From assembly GCF_040801785.1 (NCBI RefSeq), contig NZ_CP161805.1, positions 2,728,001-2,792,000 on the forward strand: a stretch of DNA of 64,000 bases, given 5' to 3'. A model generated the notes under the pieces. It saw only the letters and a program-made list of their open reading frames with translations. It ran no database searches and was not told the DNA's origin. This DNA comes from Sulfitobacter sp. LCG007. Its GTDB lineage: Bacteria; Pseudomonadota; Alphaproteobacteria; Rhodobacterales; Rhodobacteraceae. Position 1 is the stretch's first letter, and each line of letters starts with the position of its first letter. The translations under genes and the position numbers were made by a program. Positions 50,503-59,953 of this stretch are shown in pieces.

Positions 50503-50954
50503 TACGGGAAATCAGGGGCTGGCACGTTCTCGTCGGGTTCACGGCGGCCTTCGGGCTCATCATCGCCGTCAATCTCGCGCTTGCCTTCAATGCGGTGCGT
50601 ACCTTCCCCGGCCTCGAGGTCGCGAATTCGTATGTCGCCAGCCAGACCTTCGATGCCGACCGCGCGGCCCAGCGGTCCCTCGACTGGGATGTCTCGGCCT
50701 GGGTCGACGGCGCCGAAAGGCTGCACCTGCGCATTGTCGAGGACGGGCAGCCGATCTTCCCCGAGATCGAAAGCGCCATCTTCGGCCGCGCAACCTCGGT
50801 CGCCTGGGACCAGGAGCCCACATTCCGCTGGGACGACGCGGAAATGGTCGCGGATGTCGCGGCGGGCCCCGGCAACTGGAACCTGCGGCTGAAAGCCCGT
50901 GGCGCCGACGGGATCCTGTTTCAGCAACGCGTGATCGTGGCACATCGGAAATGA
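50499..50954 (+). CDS. ccoH: cbb3 oxidase assembly protein CcoH (FixH)
   Basis: The protein has 151 residues, with one N-terminal membrane anchor (WHVLVGFTAAFGLIIAVNLA, about 8-27) and a periplasmic FixH-type domain that includes NSYVASQTFDADRAAQ near 43. ATG 50499 overlaps the ccoG stop (ATGA), and the gene's own stop overlaps the ccoI start. The order ccoG-H-I-S supports the identity. Its molecular role is in assembly or stability of the oxidase together with CcoI. Confidence 0.92.
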   Translation: MIREIRGWHVLVGFTAAFGLIIAVNLALAFNAVRTFPGLEVANSYVASQTFDADRAAQRSLDWDVSAWVDGAERLHLRIVEDGQPIFPEIESAIFGRATSVAWDQEPTFRWDDAEMVADVAAGPGNWNLRLKARGADGILFQQRVIVAHRK

Positions 50955-53104
50955 GCATGGTTTCGGCCTGTCCCGCCTGCGATGCGGCGCCCCTTGCCGC
51001 GGCAACGGCGAAAGCGGCGTCACACGCGCCGACCCTGCAGCTTTCCGTGCCCGACGCCCATTGCGCCGCCTGCATGGCCGCAATCGAACGGTCGCTGCGC
51101 GCGCTCCCCGGCGTCCGCGATGCCCGGGTCAACCTGTCGCTCAGACGCGTCACCCTGGCAGCTCCGGGGCTCGTGACGGAGGACGCGGTCGCCGCCCTCG
51201 CCCGGGCGGGCTATGCGGCCTATCCCCTTGACGCGGAAACGCTGGGCCGGCGCATCGACGGCGGTGCGCGCGACCTGCTGACCCGCCTCGCGGTTGCGGG
51301 TTTCGCGATGATGAACGTCATGCTGCTGTCCGTCGCGGTCTGGTCCGGCGCAGAGGGTGCGACGCGCGACCTTTTCCACCTGATTTCCGCCGCCATCGCG
51401 CTGCCGGTCGTGATCTACTCCGGCCAGCCATTCTTCCGCAGCGCCTGGAGAGCGCTGCGTGCGCACGGGCTGAACATGGATGTGCCCATATCGCTCGCGA
51501 TCCTGCTCGCGGCGGGCATGTCGCTTTACGAAACGCTGAACGGCGGCCGGCACGCCTATTTCGACGCCGCCCTCTCGCTGACCTTCTTCCTCCTGATCGG
51601 GCGCTATCTGGACCTGCGCAGCCGCAGCGAGGCCCGCTCGGCAGCGCTGGAACTCTCTGCCCTCGAGACGCGCGAAGTTGCCCGCCTGCGCGACGGAATG
51701 GTCGAACAGGTCGCGCTTTCCGATCTGGAGGTCGGAGATCTGCTGCTCATCTCGACAGGTCGAAGGGTGCCCGTCGACGGCACGCTCGCAGGCGGACGGG
51801 GGCTGTGCGACAGGTCGTTCCTGACCGGCGAAAGCACGCCGGTCGAAATCAAAAGCGGGGATCGCGTGCAGGCGGGCGAGATGAACCTCGGCGCACCTTT
51901 CGAACTGCGCGCGACGGCTGTCGGGGCGGACACCACGCTGCGCCGCGTGGCCGCGCTTGTCGAGACCGCCGAGAATGCCCGCAACCGCTATACCGCGCTC
52001 GCCGACCGCGCGGCCCGGATCTACGCGCCACTTGTGCATCTGCTGGCGCTGGCGGCTTTCCTCGCCTGGGCGGCTGTCGACGGCGATCTGCGCCATGCCC
52101 TGAACGTGGCCATTGCCGTGCTGATCATCACCTGCCCCTGCGCGCTCGGCCTTGCCGTCCCGGCGGTGGCCACCGCGGCGATCGGGCGGCTCTACCGTCG
52201 CGGCGTGCTGGTGAAATCCGGCACCGCGCTGGAGCGTCTTGCCGAAATCGACACGGTCGTGTTCGACAAGACCGGGACGTTGACCCTCCCCGGCGCCGCT
52301 TTCGACCCGCAGGGACTTGCAGGCCGCCAGCTTTCGGTCCTGCGCGCCCTGGCGCAGGCTTCGGATCATCCGGTTTCCCGGGCCATCGCGAACGCGCTCG
52401 CCGACGTCGCGCCGGCCCCCGTCACCGACCTTCGCGAGGTCGCCGGATGCGGTATCGAAGGGCGACTGGAAGGCGAGAGTGTGAGGTTCGGACGGGGCGG
52501 CTGGCTTGGCGCCGAAGACGGACGGCAATTCCTGAAGATCGGAGCCGCGCCGCCCGTCGCCCTTCCCTTGACCGAGACGCATCGAGCCGGCGCCCTCGAC
52601 ACCGTGACGGCCCTTCGCGAGGCCGGCCTGGACATCCGCATCGTCAGCGGCGACAGCGCGGAACGGGTCGCCCGGATCGCCCGCGCGCTCGCTATCCCGG
52701 ATGCGCGCCACGGCGTCAGTGCCGAGGAAAAGCATGCGCTGCTGGCGGATCTCGCCGCGCAGGGTCGCCGGGTGCTGATGGTCGGCGACGGACTGAACGA
52801 CACGGCCGCGCTTGCCGCTGCGCATGTGTCCGTCGCGCCCTCGAGCGCGCTCGATGCCTCGCGCAATGCGGCAGATATCGTCCTGCTGCGCGACGGGCTC
52901 GAGGCGATGGCGCTGCTGTATCGCATCGCACGCGCCTCGGTGCGACTTTCCCGCCAGAACTTCGCCGTCGCGGCGGCCTACAACTGCATCGCCGTGCCGG
53001 TGGCGCTGGCCGGACTTGCCACGCCGCTGATTGCCGCCCTTGCAATGTCGACCTCTTCCGTCACCGTGTTGCTGAACGCCCTTCGCGTCAGGCGGGTACC
53101 GTGA
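50951..53104 (+). CDS. ccoI: Copper-translocating P1B-type ATPase CcoI (FixI)
   Basis: This 717-residue P-type ATPase has an N-terminal heavy-metal domain with CAAC near residue 36 and an extra CPAC at 6-9. It has eight predicted TM helices with the metal site TCPCALGLAVPAV near 395, the phosphorylation motif DKTGTLT near 438 and the hinge VGDGLNDTAALAAA near 612. It exports copper to the periplasm for loading of CuB in CcoN. ATGA overlaps connect it to ccoH, and a GTGA overlap connects it to ccoS. Confidence 0.95.
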   Translation: MSMVSACPACDAAPLAAATAKAASHAPTLQLSVPDAHCAACMAAIERSLRALPGVRDARVNLSLRRVTLAAPGLVTEDAVAALARAGYAAYPLDAETLGRRIDGGARDLLTRLAVAGFAMMNVMLLSVAVWSGAEGATRDLFHLISAAIALPVVIYSGQPFFRSAWRALRAHGLNMDVPISLAILLAAGMSLYETLNGGRHAYFDAALSLTFFLLIGRYLDLRSRSEARSAALELSALETREVARLRDGMVEQVALSDLEVGDLLLISTGRRVPVDGTLAGGRGLCDRSFLTGESTPVEIKSGDRVQAGEMNLGAPFELRATAVGADTTLRRVAALVETAENARNRYTALADRAARIYAPLVHLLALAAFLAWAAVDGDLRHALNVAIAVLIITCPCALGLAVPAVATAAIGRLYRRGVLVKSGTALERLAEIDTVVFDKTGTLTLPGAAFDPQGLAGRQLSVLRALAQASDHPVSRAIANALADVAPAPVTDLREVAGCGIEGRLEGESVRFGRGGWLGAEDGRQFLKIGAAPPVALPLTETHRAGALDTVTALREAGLDIRIVSGDSAERVARIARALAIPDARHGVSAEEKHALLADLAAQGRRVLMVGDGLNDTAALAAAHVSVAPSSALDASRNAADIVLLRDGLEAMALLYRIARASVRLSRQNFAVAAAYNCIAVPVALAGLATPLIAALAMSTSSVTVLLNALRVRRVP

Positions 53105-53241
53105 ACGTGCTGGTCATCCTGATCCCGGTCTCGCTGGTCCTGGGCGGACTCGGCGTTGCGGCGTTCTTGTGGACCATGCGCCACGACCAGTACGACGATT
53201 CCGAAGGCAATGCCGCGCGCATCCTGCTGGATGACGATTAG
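53101..53241 (+). CDS. ccoS: cbb3 oxidase maturation protein CcoS
   Basis: This 46-residue protein has one membrane helix ([20 protein letters not shown]) followed by [19 protein letters not shown], the standard CcoS pattern with the D-Q-Y-D-D segment. It starts with GTG overlapping the ccoI stop (GTGA). CcoS is needed for insertion of cofactors into the oxidase. It is too short to stand out among ORFs but the order and motif are decisive. Confidence 0.93.
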   Translation: MNVLVILIPVSLVLGGLGVAAFLWTMRHDQYDDSEGNAARILLDDD

Positions 53242-53365
53242 GCAGGGCGGCGCGGGCCGCTTGTGTTTCGCCACGCCGGCCTTAGAGTTGCAGCGGCGCC
53301 GTTCGGGTGGGCGGTTGCCGACGATCCCATTCAAGGTCCGAGACAGGGCCGGAGGCACGCCCCGC

Positions 53366-53959
53366 GTGAGCAGTACGAAGGACATCGACGCCCTCATCGA
53401 GATGATGGCGCGCCTGCCGGGCCTCGGTCCGCGCTCGGCACGGCGTGCCGTGCTGCACCTGATCCGCAAGCGCAGCCTGCTCCTGTCTCCGCTGGCCGAC
53501 AAGATGCAGACCGTCGCCGCCACGGCCCGCGAATGCCTGAACTGCGGCAACATCGGCACCGCGGACATCTGCGACATCTGCGCTTCGCAGAAGCGTGCCA
53601 CTGGCGAGCTTTGCGTGGTCGAGGATGTCGCCGACCTGTGGGCGATGGAGCGCAGCGGCGTGTTCAAGGGCCGCTACCACGTGCTTGGCGGCACGCTTTC
53701 GGCCCTCGATGCGGTCGGGCCCGACGAACTGCGCATTCCCCGGCTGATCGACCGGGTCGCGACCGAAGGCATCGCCGAGGTGATCCTTGCACTGAACGCC
53801 ACCATCGACGGCCAGACCACCGCGCATTACATCGCCGATCGGCTGGACGGAAAGGTCCGGCTGACCTCGCTGGCTCAGGGCGTGCCGATCGGCGGCGAGC
53901 TCGACTATCTCGACGACGGCACGATCAGCGCCGCGATGCGCGCGCGCAAGGCGTTGTAG
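53366..53959 (+). CDS. recR: Recombination mediator RecR
   Basis: This protein of about 197 residues has the RecR helix-hairpin-helix ([20 protein letters not shown], about 12-31), a C4 zinc finger [20 protein letters not shown] near 57 and a Toprim domain with [16 protein letters not shown] near 80. It acts with RecF and RecO to load RecA at gaps. The start is GTG 53366 with GGAGG about 10 bases upstream, giving the family length. The ORF extension to 53156 overlaps ccoS and is not used. Confidence 0.95.
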   Translation: MSSTKDIDALIEMMARLPGLGPRSARRAVLHLIRKRSLLLSPLADKMQTVAATARECLNCGNIGTADICDICASQKRATGELCVVEDVADLWAMERSGVFKGRYHVLGGTLSALDAVGPDELRIPRLIDRVATEGIAEVILALNATIDGQTTAHYIADRLDGKVRLTSLAQGVPIGGELDYLDDGTISAAMRARKAL

Positions 53960-54010
53960 GGCGACGCACCGGGCGGCGCCTCCGCGTCGGCCGCGCGGGG
54001 ATCGCATGCT

Positions 54011-54838
54011 TCATGGCGCGTGCTCGCGGCCCGCGACGAACCGCTTGGCCGCCGCCACCGTCCGCCTGAGCCAGGGCAGTTCCCGCGCCCGTGCCGCCTC
54101 GGGGTCGCCATCCAGCGGCAGCCAGTGTTCGAGGATCACGCTCAGATCGGGCGGGCAGTGGGAAAGCTGGTCGAGGATCCACGCGACCGGGGCCCGTCCC
54201 TCGCCCAGCGGGACACCATGGATGTGGAAACCGACACCATGCCTGTCGGGGATGATGACGTAATCCTTCAGATGCAGGTTGATCGACCAGGGCGCGAGCA
54301 GGCGCACCGTTTCCTGCGGCCACTCGCCCGCGCAGATCGAATTGGCGACGTCGAGGCAGACGCCCAGGGTCGGGTCGTCGACCGCCTCGAGAAGGTCGAC
54401 CATGCGCGCAGACGGGTAGTTGAAATGGTTCTCGATCGCGATGCGCATGCCCGCGGCCCGCGCCGTGTCGAGCTGCGGGCGAAACGCCTCGGCCAGCACA
54501 GGCACCGCCAGTTTCGCATCCTCGGCATCGAGCGCCACGCGCAACAGCCCGGATCCGAGACGCTGGCCGATTGCAAGGTAGCGCGCCACCGCGTCGGCAT
54601 CGAAACTCTGGGTCCCGATCTCAAGCGCGATGCCTTCCTGCTCGGCCGCTGCCCGCAGCCGTTCGAGATCGGACCCGGTGAGCCTGTCGAGAGGCATGTT
54701 GTCCGCATACTGGACGACCGAGAGCTCAAGCTCTGCGGCGATGTCCAGCAGATCGAAGGGAGTCATCGGTCGCCGCGGCACCTGATCCCCTGTTCCGATG
54801 CTCCAGCGGAACGCGTAGCTGCCCAGCCCCAAGCGCAT
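54011..54838 (-). CDS. TIM-barrel sugar isomerase/epimerase-like protein
   Basis: This 275-residue AP-endonuclease-2-like TIM barrel is of the sugar phosphate isomerase/epimerase or hydroxypyruvate isomerase type. Metal-site features include IAIENHFNYPS near 147 (Glu), CLDVANSIC near 175 (Asp), INLHLKDYV near 200 (His, Asp) and a Glu in VILEHWLP near 245. ATG 54838 has GGGGAGG about 6 bases upstream. It diverges from the split transketolase genes with 154 bases between, and probably shares their pathway. Some members are decarboxylases of branched sugar acids, so the reaction is open. Confidence 0.82.
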   Translation of the reverse strand: MRLGLGSYAFRWSIGTGDQVPRRPMTPFDLLDIAAELELSVVQYADNMPLDRLTGSDLERLRAAAEQEGIALEIGTQSFDADAVARYLAIGQRLGSGLLRVALDAEDAKLAVPVLAEAFRPQLDTARAAGMRIAIENHFNYPSARMVDLLEAVDDPTLGVCLDVANSICAGEWPQETVRLLAPWSINLHLKDYVIIPDRHGVGFHIHGVPLGEGRAPVAWILDQLSHCPPDLSVILEHWLPLDGDPEAARARELPWLRRTVAAAKRFVAGREHAP

Positions 54839-54992
54839 GCGATCCTCCCCTGCCGACGCACCCGTCAGGATTCGGCCATCCGGACACGCGCCGCAATTAA
54901 GTTTTTCTAACCAGGTCGTGAATGTTTCCTCACGGACCTGGCGGGATGGACCGGGTATCGAGGCTCTGCCGAACAAAGGCCGAGGAGGACCG

Positions 54993-55847
54993 ATGACGCC
55001 CCTGGACAACGCATCGCGCCGCCAGAGCCTCTCGCTCGAAGCACGCGCCTGGAACATCCGTCGCAAGGCGCTGCTTATGGGCGAGGTCCAGGGCCAGGGC
55101 TACATCGGCCAGGCGCTGGACGTCGCCGACATTCTGGCGGCGGTCTTCTTCCATGCGCTCGAATACCGCGCCGAGGAACCCGGGTGGGAAGGCCGCGACC
55201 GTTTTCTTCTGTCGGTCGGTCACTACGCCATCGCGCTTTACGCCGCCCTTATGGAAGCCGGTATTCTTCCCGAAGATGAACTGGGTACCTATGGCATGGA
55301 CGGCAGCCGGCTGCCGATGTCGGGGATGGCCTCTTGCACACCGGGGATGGAGATATCCGGCGGGTCGCTGGGCCAGGGTCTCGGCATCGGTGTCGGAATG
55401 GCGCTGGCGTTGAAGCGCAAGCGGAACCCCGGTCGGGTCTACAACCTGATGTCGGACGGAGAGCTGGGTGAAGGTTCGACCTGGGAGGCGGTGATGTCCG
55501 CAGCCCAATGGAAGCTCGACAACCTTGTATGCATCGTGGATTTCAACGACCAGCAGGCCGACGGGCCCACCCGCGCCGCGCTGGCCGGGGGCGACGAGGC
55601 GGCGAAATGGGCCGCTTTCGGCTGGCATGCCCAGACCGTCGACGGCAATGACGTGACAGCGATCGCGGACGCGCTGGATGCGGCACGCAACCTGCAAGAC
55701 GAAAAACCCCGTGTGATCATCGCGAACACGACCCTCTGTCGCGGAGTCGACTTCCTCGAGCTCCGCGAGCGCGCGCATTTTGTCCATGTCGCCCCCGAGG
55801 AATGGTGCAAGGCGCTGGCAGCGCTCGAAGAAGGGCGTCCCGTATGA
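54993..55847 (+). CDS. Transketolase, N-terminal (TPP-binding) subunit
   Basis: This 284-residue half of a split transketolase binds thiamine diphosphate: GHYAIALYAALM near 71, GGSLGQGLGIGVGMALALK near 119 and the metal/TPP site SDGELGEGSTWEA near 147 with N in VDFNDQ. The first G of the usual GDG is Ser. ATG 54993 follows CGAGGAGG. The next gene encodes the other half, overlapping by four bases. Split transketolases of this kind act in catabolism of unusual sugars, for example apulose 4-phosphate. The true substrate here is not known. Confidence 0.88.
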   Translation: MTPLDNASRRQSLSLEARAWNIRRKALLMGEVQGQGYIGQALDVADILAAVFFHALEYRAEEPGWEGRDRFLLSVGHYAIALYAALMEAGILPEDELGTYGMDGSRLPMSGMASCTPGMEISGGSLGQGLGIGVGMALALKRKRNPGRVYNLMSDGELGEGSTWEAVMSAAQWKLDNLVCIVDFNDQQADGPTRAALAGGDEAAKWAAFGWHAQTVDGNDVTAIADALDAARNLQDEKPRVIIANTTLCRGVDFLELRERAHFVHVAPEEWCKALAALEEGRPV

Positions 55848-56893
55848 GCCCGCCAGTGCCTGCCCGCAGGTTCGATGGTCCGATCCCGGCGCCGGCAGGC
55901 GACCGTCCCGCGACCTCGGCCATGATCGCCTCTCTCGCGGCTGAAGGTTACGACACGGTACGCGCCCCTTTTGGTCGGGCGCTTGTCGACCTGGCGCGAA
56001 AGGATCCCCGCATCGTCGGATTGACCGCCGACCTGGGCAAGTACACCGACCTGCACATCCTCGCGCAGGAGATGCCTGACCGTTTTTACCAGATGGGCAT
56101 GGCCGAACAGCTTCTGATGTCTGCGGCGGCCGGCATGGCGCGTGAGGGTTTCATACCCTTCGCGACGACATACGCGGTCTTCGCCGCGCGCCGGGCCTAT
56201 GATTTCATCGCCATGGCAATCGCCGAGCAGAACCTGCCGGTCAAGATCGTCTGCGCCCTGCCCGGTCTGACATCGGGCTACGGGCCCAGCCATCAGGCCA
56301 CCGACGATCTCGCGATCTTTCGCGCGCTGCCCGGAATGACCATCGTCGACCCCTGCGACGCCTGCGACGTCGCGGGAATGGTGCCGGAGATCACGCGTCA
56401 CCCGGGCCCCGTCTACGCCCGACTGCTGCGCGGCGAGGTGCCAAGCGTCCTGACACGGCATATGCCCGACTATCGTTTCCGCCTCGGGAAAGCGCAGCTG
56501 ATCCGCGAGGGCGCGGACGCGTTGATGATATCCTGTGGCATCATGACCATGCGCGCACTCGACGCGGCGGTGCTGCTCGAGCGGGAGGGGATCGGACTGG
56601 CGGTGCTGCATGTTCCCACGATCAAGCCGCTCGATACCGAAACGATCCTCTCAGAGGTCCGACGCCGCGCGCGCAAGGTGATCGTGGGCGAAAACCACAG
56701 CGTGATCGGCGGACTGGGCGAAGCTGTGGCAGGCGTGCTTCTGCGGGCCGGGATCGCGCCGGCCTTCCACCAGATCGCTCTGCCGGACGCATTCCTGGAT
56801 GCCGGCGCGCTGCCGACGCTGCATGACCGCTACGGCATCTCCGCCGAACGCGTCGCCGCGCAGATACGGATGTGGATTCAGACAGGCGGATAA
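55844..56893 (+). CDS. Transketolase, C-terminal subunit
   Basis: This 349-residue partner subunit carries the pyrimidine-binding domain (VGLTADLGKYTDL near 61, FYQMGMAEQLLMSAAAGMA near 85, with the catalytic Glu) and the C-terminal domain (VPTIKPLDTETI near 259, VGENHSVIGGLGEAVA near 285). The first ~30 residues are an extra proline-rich lead. ATG 55844 overlaps the stop of the N-terminal subunit gene (ATGA), indicating coupled translation and a heteromeric enzyme. It is followed 16 bases later by the SDR gene. Confidence 0.9.
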   Translation: MSPPVPARRFDGPIPAPAGDRPATSAMIASLAAEGYDTVRAPFGRALVDLARKDPRIVGLTADLGKYTDLHILAQEMPDRFYQMGMAEQLLMSAAAGMAREGFIPFATTYAVFAARRAYDFIAMAIAEQNLPVKIVCALPGLTSGYGPSHQATDDLAIFRALPGMTIVDPCDACDVAGMVPEITRHPGPVYARLLRGEVPSVLTRHMPDYRFRLGKAQLIREGADALMISCGIMTMRALDAAVLLEREGIGLAVLHVPTIKPLDTETILSEVRRRARKVIVGENHSVIGGLGEAVAGVLLRAGIAPAFHQIALPDAFLDAGALPTLHDRYGISAERVAAQIRMWIQTGG

Positions 56894-56909
56894 GGGAGGA
56901 AACAGGGCG

Positions 56910-57662
56910 ATGGGCCTGCTCGAGGGGAAATTTGCAGTGGTGACCGGGGCGGCGGGCCCGCGTGGCCTTGGCAAGGCAGCGGCGCGTCTCTTCGCCGAGC
57001 ATGGCGCGGTGGTGTGCCTCCTCGACCTCGACGCCGGTGCGGCGCGGGCGGCCGCGGCAGATCTCGGCACGCATCACGTCGGCCTGGCCTGCGATGTGAC
57101 GGACAAGCGCGCCTGCGAGGCCGCCACGGCGGAACTGCTGACACGCTGGGGCCGCATCGACGTGCTGGTGAACAACGCCGGCATCACCCAGCCGCTGAGG
57201 CTGATGGATATCGCGCCTCCCCATTACGACGCGGTTCTCGACGTGAACCTGCGCGGCACGCTCTACATGAGCCAGGCCGTCATCCCGGCAATGCGCGCGC
57301 AGAAGTCGGGAAGCATCGTCAATCTCAGCTCCGTGTCCGCGCAGCGCGGCGGCGGCATATTCGGGGGACCGCATTACGCGGCGGCCAAGGCGGGCATCCT
57401 CGGACTGACCAAGGCCATGGCGCGCGAACTCGCGCCGGACGGAATCCGCGCCAACGCGATCTGCCCTGGCTTCATCGCCACGGACATCACCGCCGGACGG
57501 CTCACACCCGAGATGAAGCGGCAGATACTGGAAGGCATTCCGGTGGGCCGGGCGGGGGAAGCGTCAGACGTCGCGGGATGCGCGCTGTTTCTGGCCTCGG
57601 ATCTGTCCGCCTACTGCACCGGGTCGGAAATCGACGTGAACGGCGGATCGCTGATCCACTGA
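56910..57662 (+). CDS. Short-chain dehydrogenase/reductase of the transketolase operon
   Basis: This 250-residue classical SDR has TGAAGPRGLGKAAARLFAE near 13 (cofactor loop with an insertion), NNAGITQP near 88, a catalytic Ser in NLSSVSAQRGG near 137 and YAAAK near 155, and ends DVNGGSLIH. It starts 16 bases after the transketolase C-subunit with AAGGGAGG in the gap, so it is in the same operon. It may oxidise or reduce the sugar or polyol handled by the pathway (inference). Confidence 0.9.
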   Translation: MGLLEGKFAVVTGAAGPRGLGKAAARLFAEHGAVVCLLDLDAGAARAAAADLGTHHVGLACDVTDKRACEAATAELLTRWGRIDVLVNNAGITQPLRLMDIAPPHYDAVLDVNLRGTLYMSQAVIPAMRAQKSGSIVNLSSVSAQRGGGIFGGPHYAAAKAGILGLTKAMARELAPDGIRANAICPGFIATDITAGRLTPEMKRQILEGIPVGRAGEASDVAGCALFLASDLSAYCTGSEIDVNGGSLIH

Positions 57663-57694
57663 CCTGCGGCGCCTGCGGGGGCACGAAAGCGGTG

Positions 57695-58645
57695 TCAGAC
57701 ATCGCCCGCGAAGCTGCATCCCAGATCTGCAAGCGTCGCGCGTGTTTCCGCTTCGTGCCGAGCGGATTCGCCCGCGATCCAGTCCGCGAAGCGCGACACG
57801 ATACGCCTGTTGAAGTGTCGGGACGGGCAGACCAGCCAGTATGCCGGCTCGTCGATCACCGGCCAATGCGGCGAGAGCGGCACCAGTTCGCCCCGCCGGA
57901 GCTCGCCGAGGCAGAGGTTAGCGTTCTCGAGCGCGACGCCGCCGCCCTGGCGCGCCAGCTCGATCGTCATCGACGACCGGTCGAAACGCAGCGGATAGTT
58001 GACCTCCGGCAGGGTGATGCGGTTTGTCGCCAGCCATACGTCCCACCGGCACAGTGCCCGGGCGCTGTCGATAAGGCGGGCGAGCGCAAGCATTTCGGCA
58101 GGGTCGTCCGACCGGTTTCTCAGCTCGCTGCGATAGTCCGGGCTGCAAAGCGGCAGAACCAGATCGTTCATCAGGAAATCTACGGTCAGCCCCGCCCATC
58201 CTCCGCGCCCGTAGCGCAGGTCGAGGTCGACGGGCTCGGTCTCGAAGGCGGTAAAGTCGGGCTTGGCGTCAACCCGCATGTTCCAGTCCGGGTTGTCCGC
58301 GAGAAAGCTCAGGATCCGCGGACCCAGCCAGCTTACTCCGAAACTGGGACTGACGCGGATCACGAAGCTTCGCTGGTCCCTCTGGCGTAACACGGCGCTG
58401 CGGACATTGCGCAGCGCCCCGAATGCCTGCGTCGCGGTCTGGAACAGGATATCTCCGTCCTGGGTCAGCAGAAGGCGGCGCTTCTCTCGCCGGAAGAGCC
58501 TGACGCCGAACTGGGCCTCGAGCGATCTGATCTGCTGGCTGACCGCCGGGGGCGATACCCCGAGCTCTTCGGCCGACCTGGTGACCGATCCGAGCCGGGC
58601 CACGGACTCGAAATACTCGATCGCCTTGATATTGATGTCGCGCAT
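57695..58645 (-). CDS. LysR-family transcriptional regulator (GcvA-like)
   Basis: This 316-residue regulator has an N-terminal winged HTH (RSAEELGVSPPAVSQQIRSL, about 22-41) followed by a substrate-binding domain with SFGVSWLGPRIL near 99 and PAYWLVCPSRHF near 268. The overall pattern is that of GcvA-type LysR proteins. It converges with the SDR gene 33 bases away and faces away from the decarboxylase gene. It may control the transketolase locus or the decarboxylase. The effector is unknown. Confidence 0.9.
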   Translation of the reverse strand: MRDINIKAIEYFESVARLGSVTRSAEELGVSPPAVSQQIRSLEAQFGVRLFRREKRRLLLTQDGDILFQTATQAFGALRNVRSAVLRQRDQRSFVIRVSPSFGVSWLGPRILSFLADNPDWNMRVDAKPDFTAFETEPVDLDLRYGRGGWAGLTVDFLMNDLVLPLCSPDYRSELRNRSDDPAEMLALARLIDSARALCRWDVWLATNRITLPEVNYPLRFDRSSMTIELARQGGGVALENANLCLGELRRGELVPLSPHWPVIDEPAYWLVCPSRHFNRRIVSRFADWIAGESARHEAETRATLADLGCSFAGDV

Positions 58646-58706
58646 ACATCCTACGGTAGCAAGATCGCTTGTCTCCCGCCAGCGTCACGCAACGACGCAC
58701 GAAACA

Positions 58707-58736
58707 GGCCGCCCGCGCCTCCCCGGGCGGGCGGCC
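58707..58736 (-). terminator. Hairpin downstream of the PLP decarboxylase gene
   Basis: A 10-bp perfect stem (GGCCGCCCGC / GCGGGCGGCC) with a 10-base loop lies 44 bases after the decarboxylase stop and is followed on the minus strand by TGTTTCG. It fits an intrinsic terminator with a weak T tract. Confidence 0.5.
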
Positions 58737-58780
58737 CCTTTCCGCGCGATCCGTCTCTCAGTGAATGTCCGGACGGACCT

Positions 58781-59953
58781 TCACAGAACGACTACATCCA
58801 GCGGCGGAAATCCGTTGAAGCCGACGGATGAGTAGCTGGACGTATACGCCCCGCAATTGCGGATCACGATCCGGTCGCCATCGCTCAGGGCCAGAGGCAG
58901 GTTCACCGGCCGTTTCTCGTAGAGAATGTCGGCGCTGTCGCAGGACGGGCCCGCCAGCACGCAGGGTCCGGTCTCGCCGCCATCATGGGCGGTGACGAAC
59001 TGATAGCGGATCGCCTCGCCCTCGGTCTCGGCAAGACCCGAAAAGCGGCCGATGTCGAGGTAGACCCAGCGATGCAGGTCATCGTCGGACTTCTTCGAAA
59101 CCAGCAGGACCTCGGCCACGATATGGCCTGCCTCGGCAACCATGCCGCGGCCCGGCTCGGCCATCAGTTCGGGCACATCGCCGAAGCGCGCCGTGACCAG
59201 CTCGACCACCTTCGCCGCATAGGCTGTCGGCGCCTGCACGGTCTGTCCGTAGAACGCCGGGAAACCGCCGCCGATGTTCAGCAGCTGCAGGTCATGGCCA
59301 GCCGCGCGGGCTTCGTGCCAGAGCGGAGCGATCTGGTCGAGCACCGGCTCCCAGTAGGAGGCTTCGCGGGTCTGGGACCCGACGTGGAAGGACAGGCCCC
59401 AGGCCACGAGCCCGAGATCGCGCGCGAGATCCAGCAGCGCGGGCAGCTTCGAGGGCGCGCAGCCGAATTTGCGGCTGAGCGGCCATTCGGCCAGCGAATT
59501 CTCGACGATCAGGCGGATGTAGACGCGCGCCCCGGGAGCGTGCGCCGCGATCTTTTCAAGTTCGGCCTCGCTGTCGGCGGCGAAGAGCGTCACGCCGACA
59601 CTGTAGGCGAAAGCGATGTCCGCCGCCTTCTTGATGGTGTTGCCGAAGGACAGGTGCGCGGCATCGGCGCCCTGGCTCAGGCAGAGTTCGATTTCCTGAC
59701 GCGAGGCGCAGTCGAACCCCGAGCCTTTCAGGACGAGCATGCGCACGATCTCGGGCGCGGGGTTCGCCTTGACCGCATAGTGGATGCGCGCGCGGCCGAG
59801 CCCTTCGGAGAGTGCGTCATACTGGCGTGCGACGCGCGCACGGCTGATGACCAGTGTCGGCCTGTCGAACGTGTTGCCCGCGATGAACGCGGCAGCGTCG
59901 TCGAAAAAGACAGGGTTTGCGGCGCGCAGGGCGCCGTGGACTGTAGCGTTCAT
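58781..59953 (-). CDS. Type III PLP-dependent ornithine/lysine decarboxylase
   Basis: This enzyme of about 390 residues has the eukaryotic-ODC fold, making polyamines such as putrescine or cadaverine. Landmarks are HYAVKANPAPEIVRML near 60 (PLP lysine), GSGFDCASRQEIE near 79, LNIGGGFPAFYG near 226, a phosphate loop in AEPGRGMVAEAG near 263, and the catalytic-Cys motif GPSCDSADILYE near 333. ATG 59953 has GGAG 6 bases upstream; the ORF also permits a TTG at 59965. Ornithine versus lysine preference is not decided. Confidence 0.88.
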   Translation of the reverse strand: MNATVHGALRAANPVFFDDAAAFIAGNTFDRPTLVISRARVARQYDALSEGLGRARIHYAVKANPAPEIVRMLVLKGSGFDCASRQEIELCLSQGADAAHLSFGNTIKKAADIAFAYSVGVTLFAADSEAELEKIAAHAPGARVYIRLIVENSLAEWPLSRKFGCAPSKLPALLDLARDLGLVAWGLSFHVGSQTREASYWEPVLDQIAPLWHEARAAGHDLQLLNIGGGFPAFYGQTVQAPTAYAAKVVELVTARFGDVPELMAEPGRGMVAEAGHIVAEVLLVSKKSDDDLHRWVYLDIGRFSGLAETEGEAIRYQFVTAHDGGETGPCVLAGPSCDSADILYEKRPVNLPLALSDGDRIVIRNCGAYTSSYSSVGFNGFPPLDVVVL

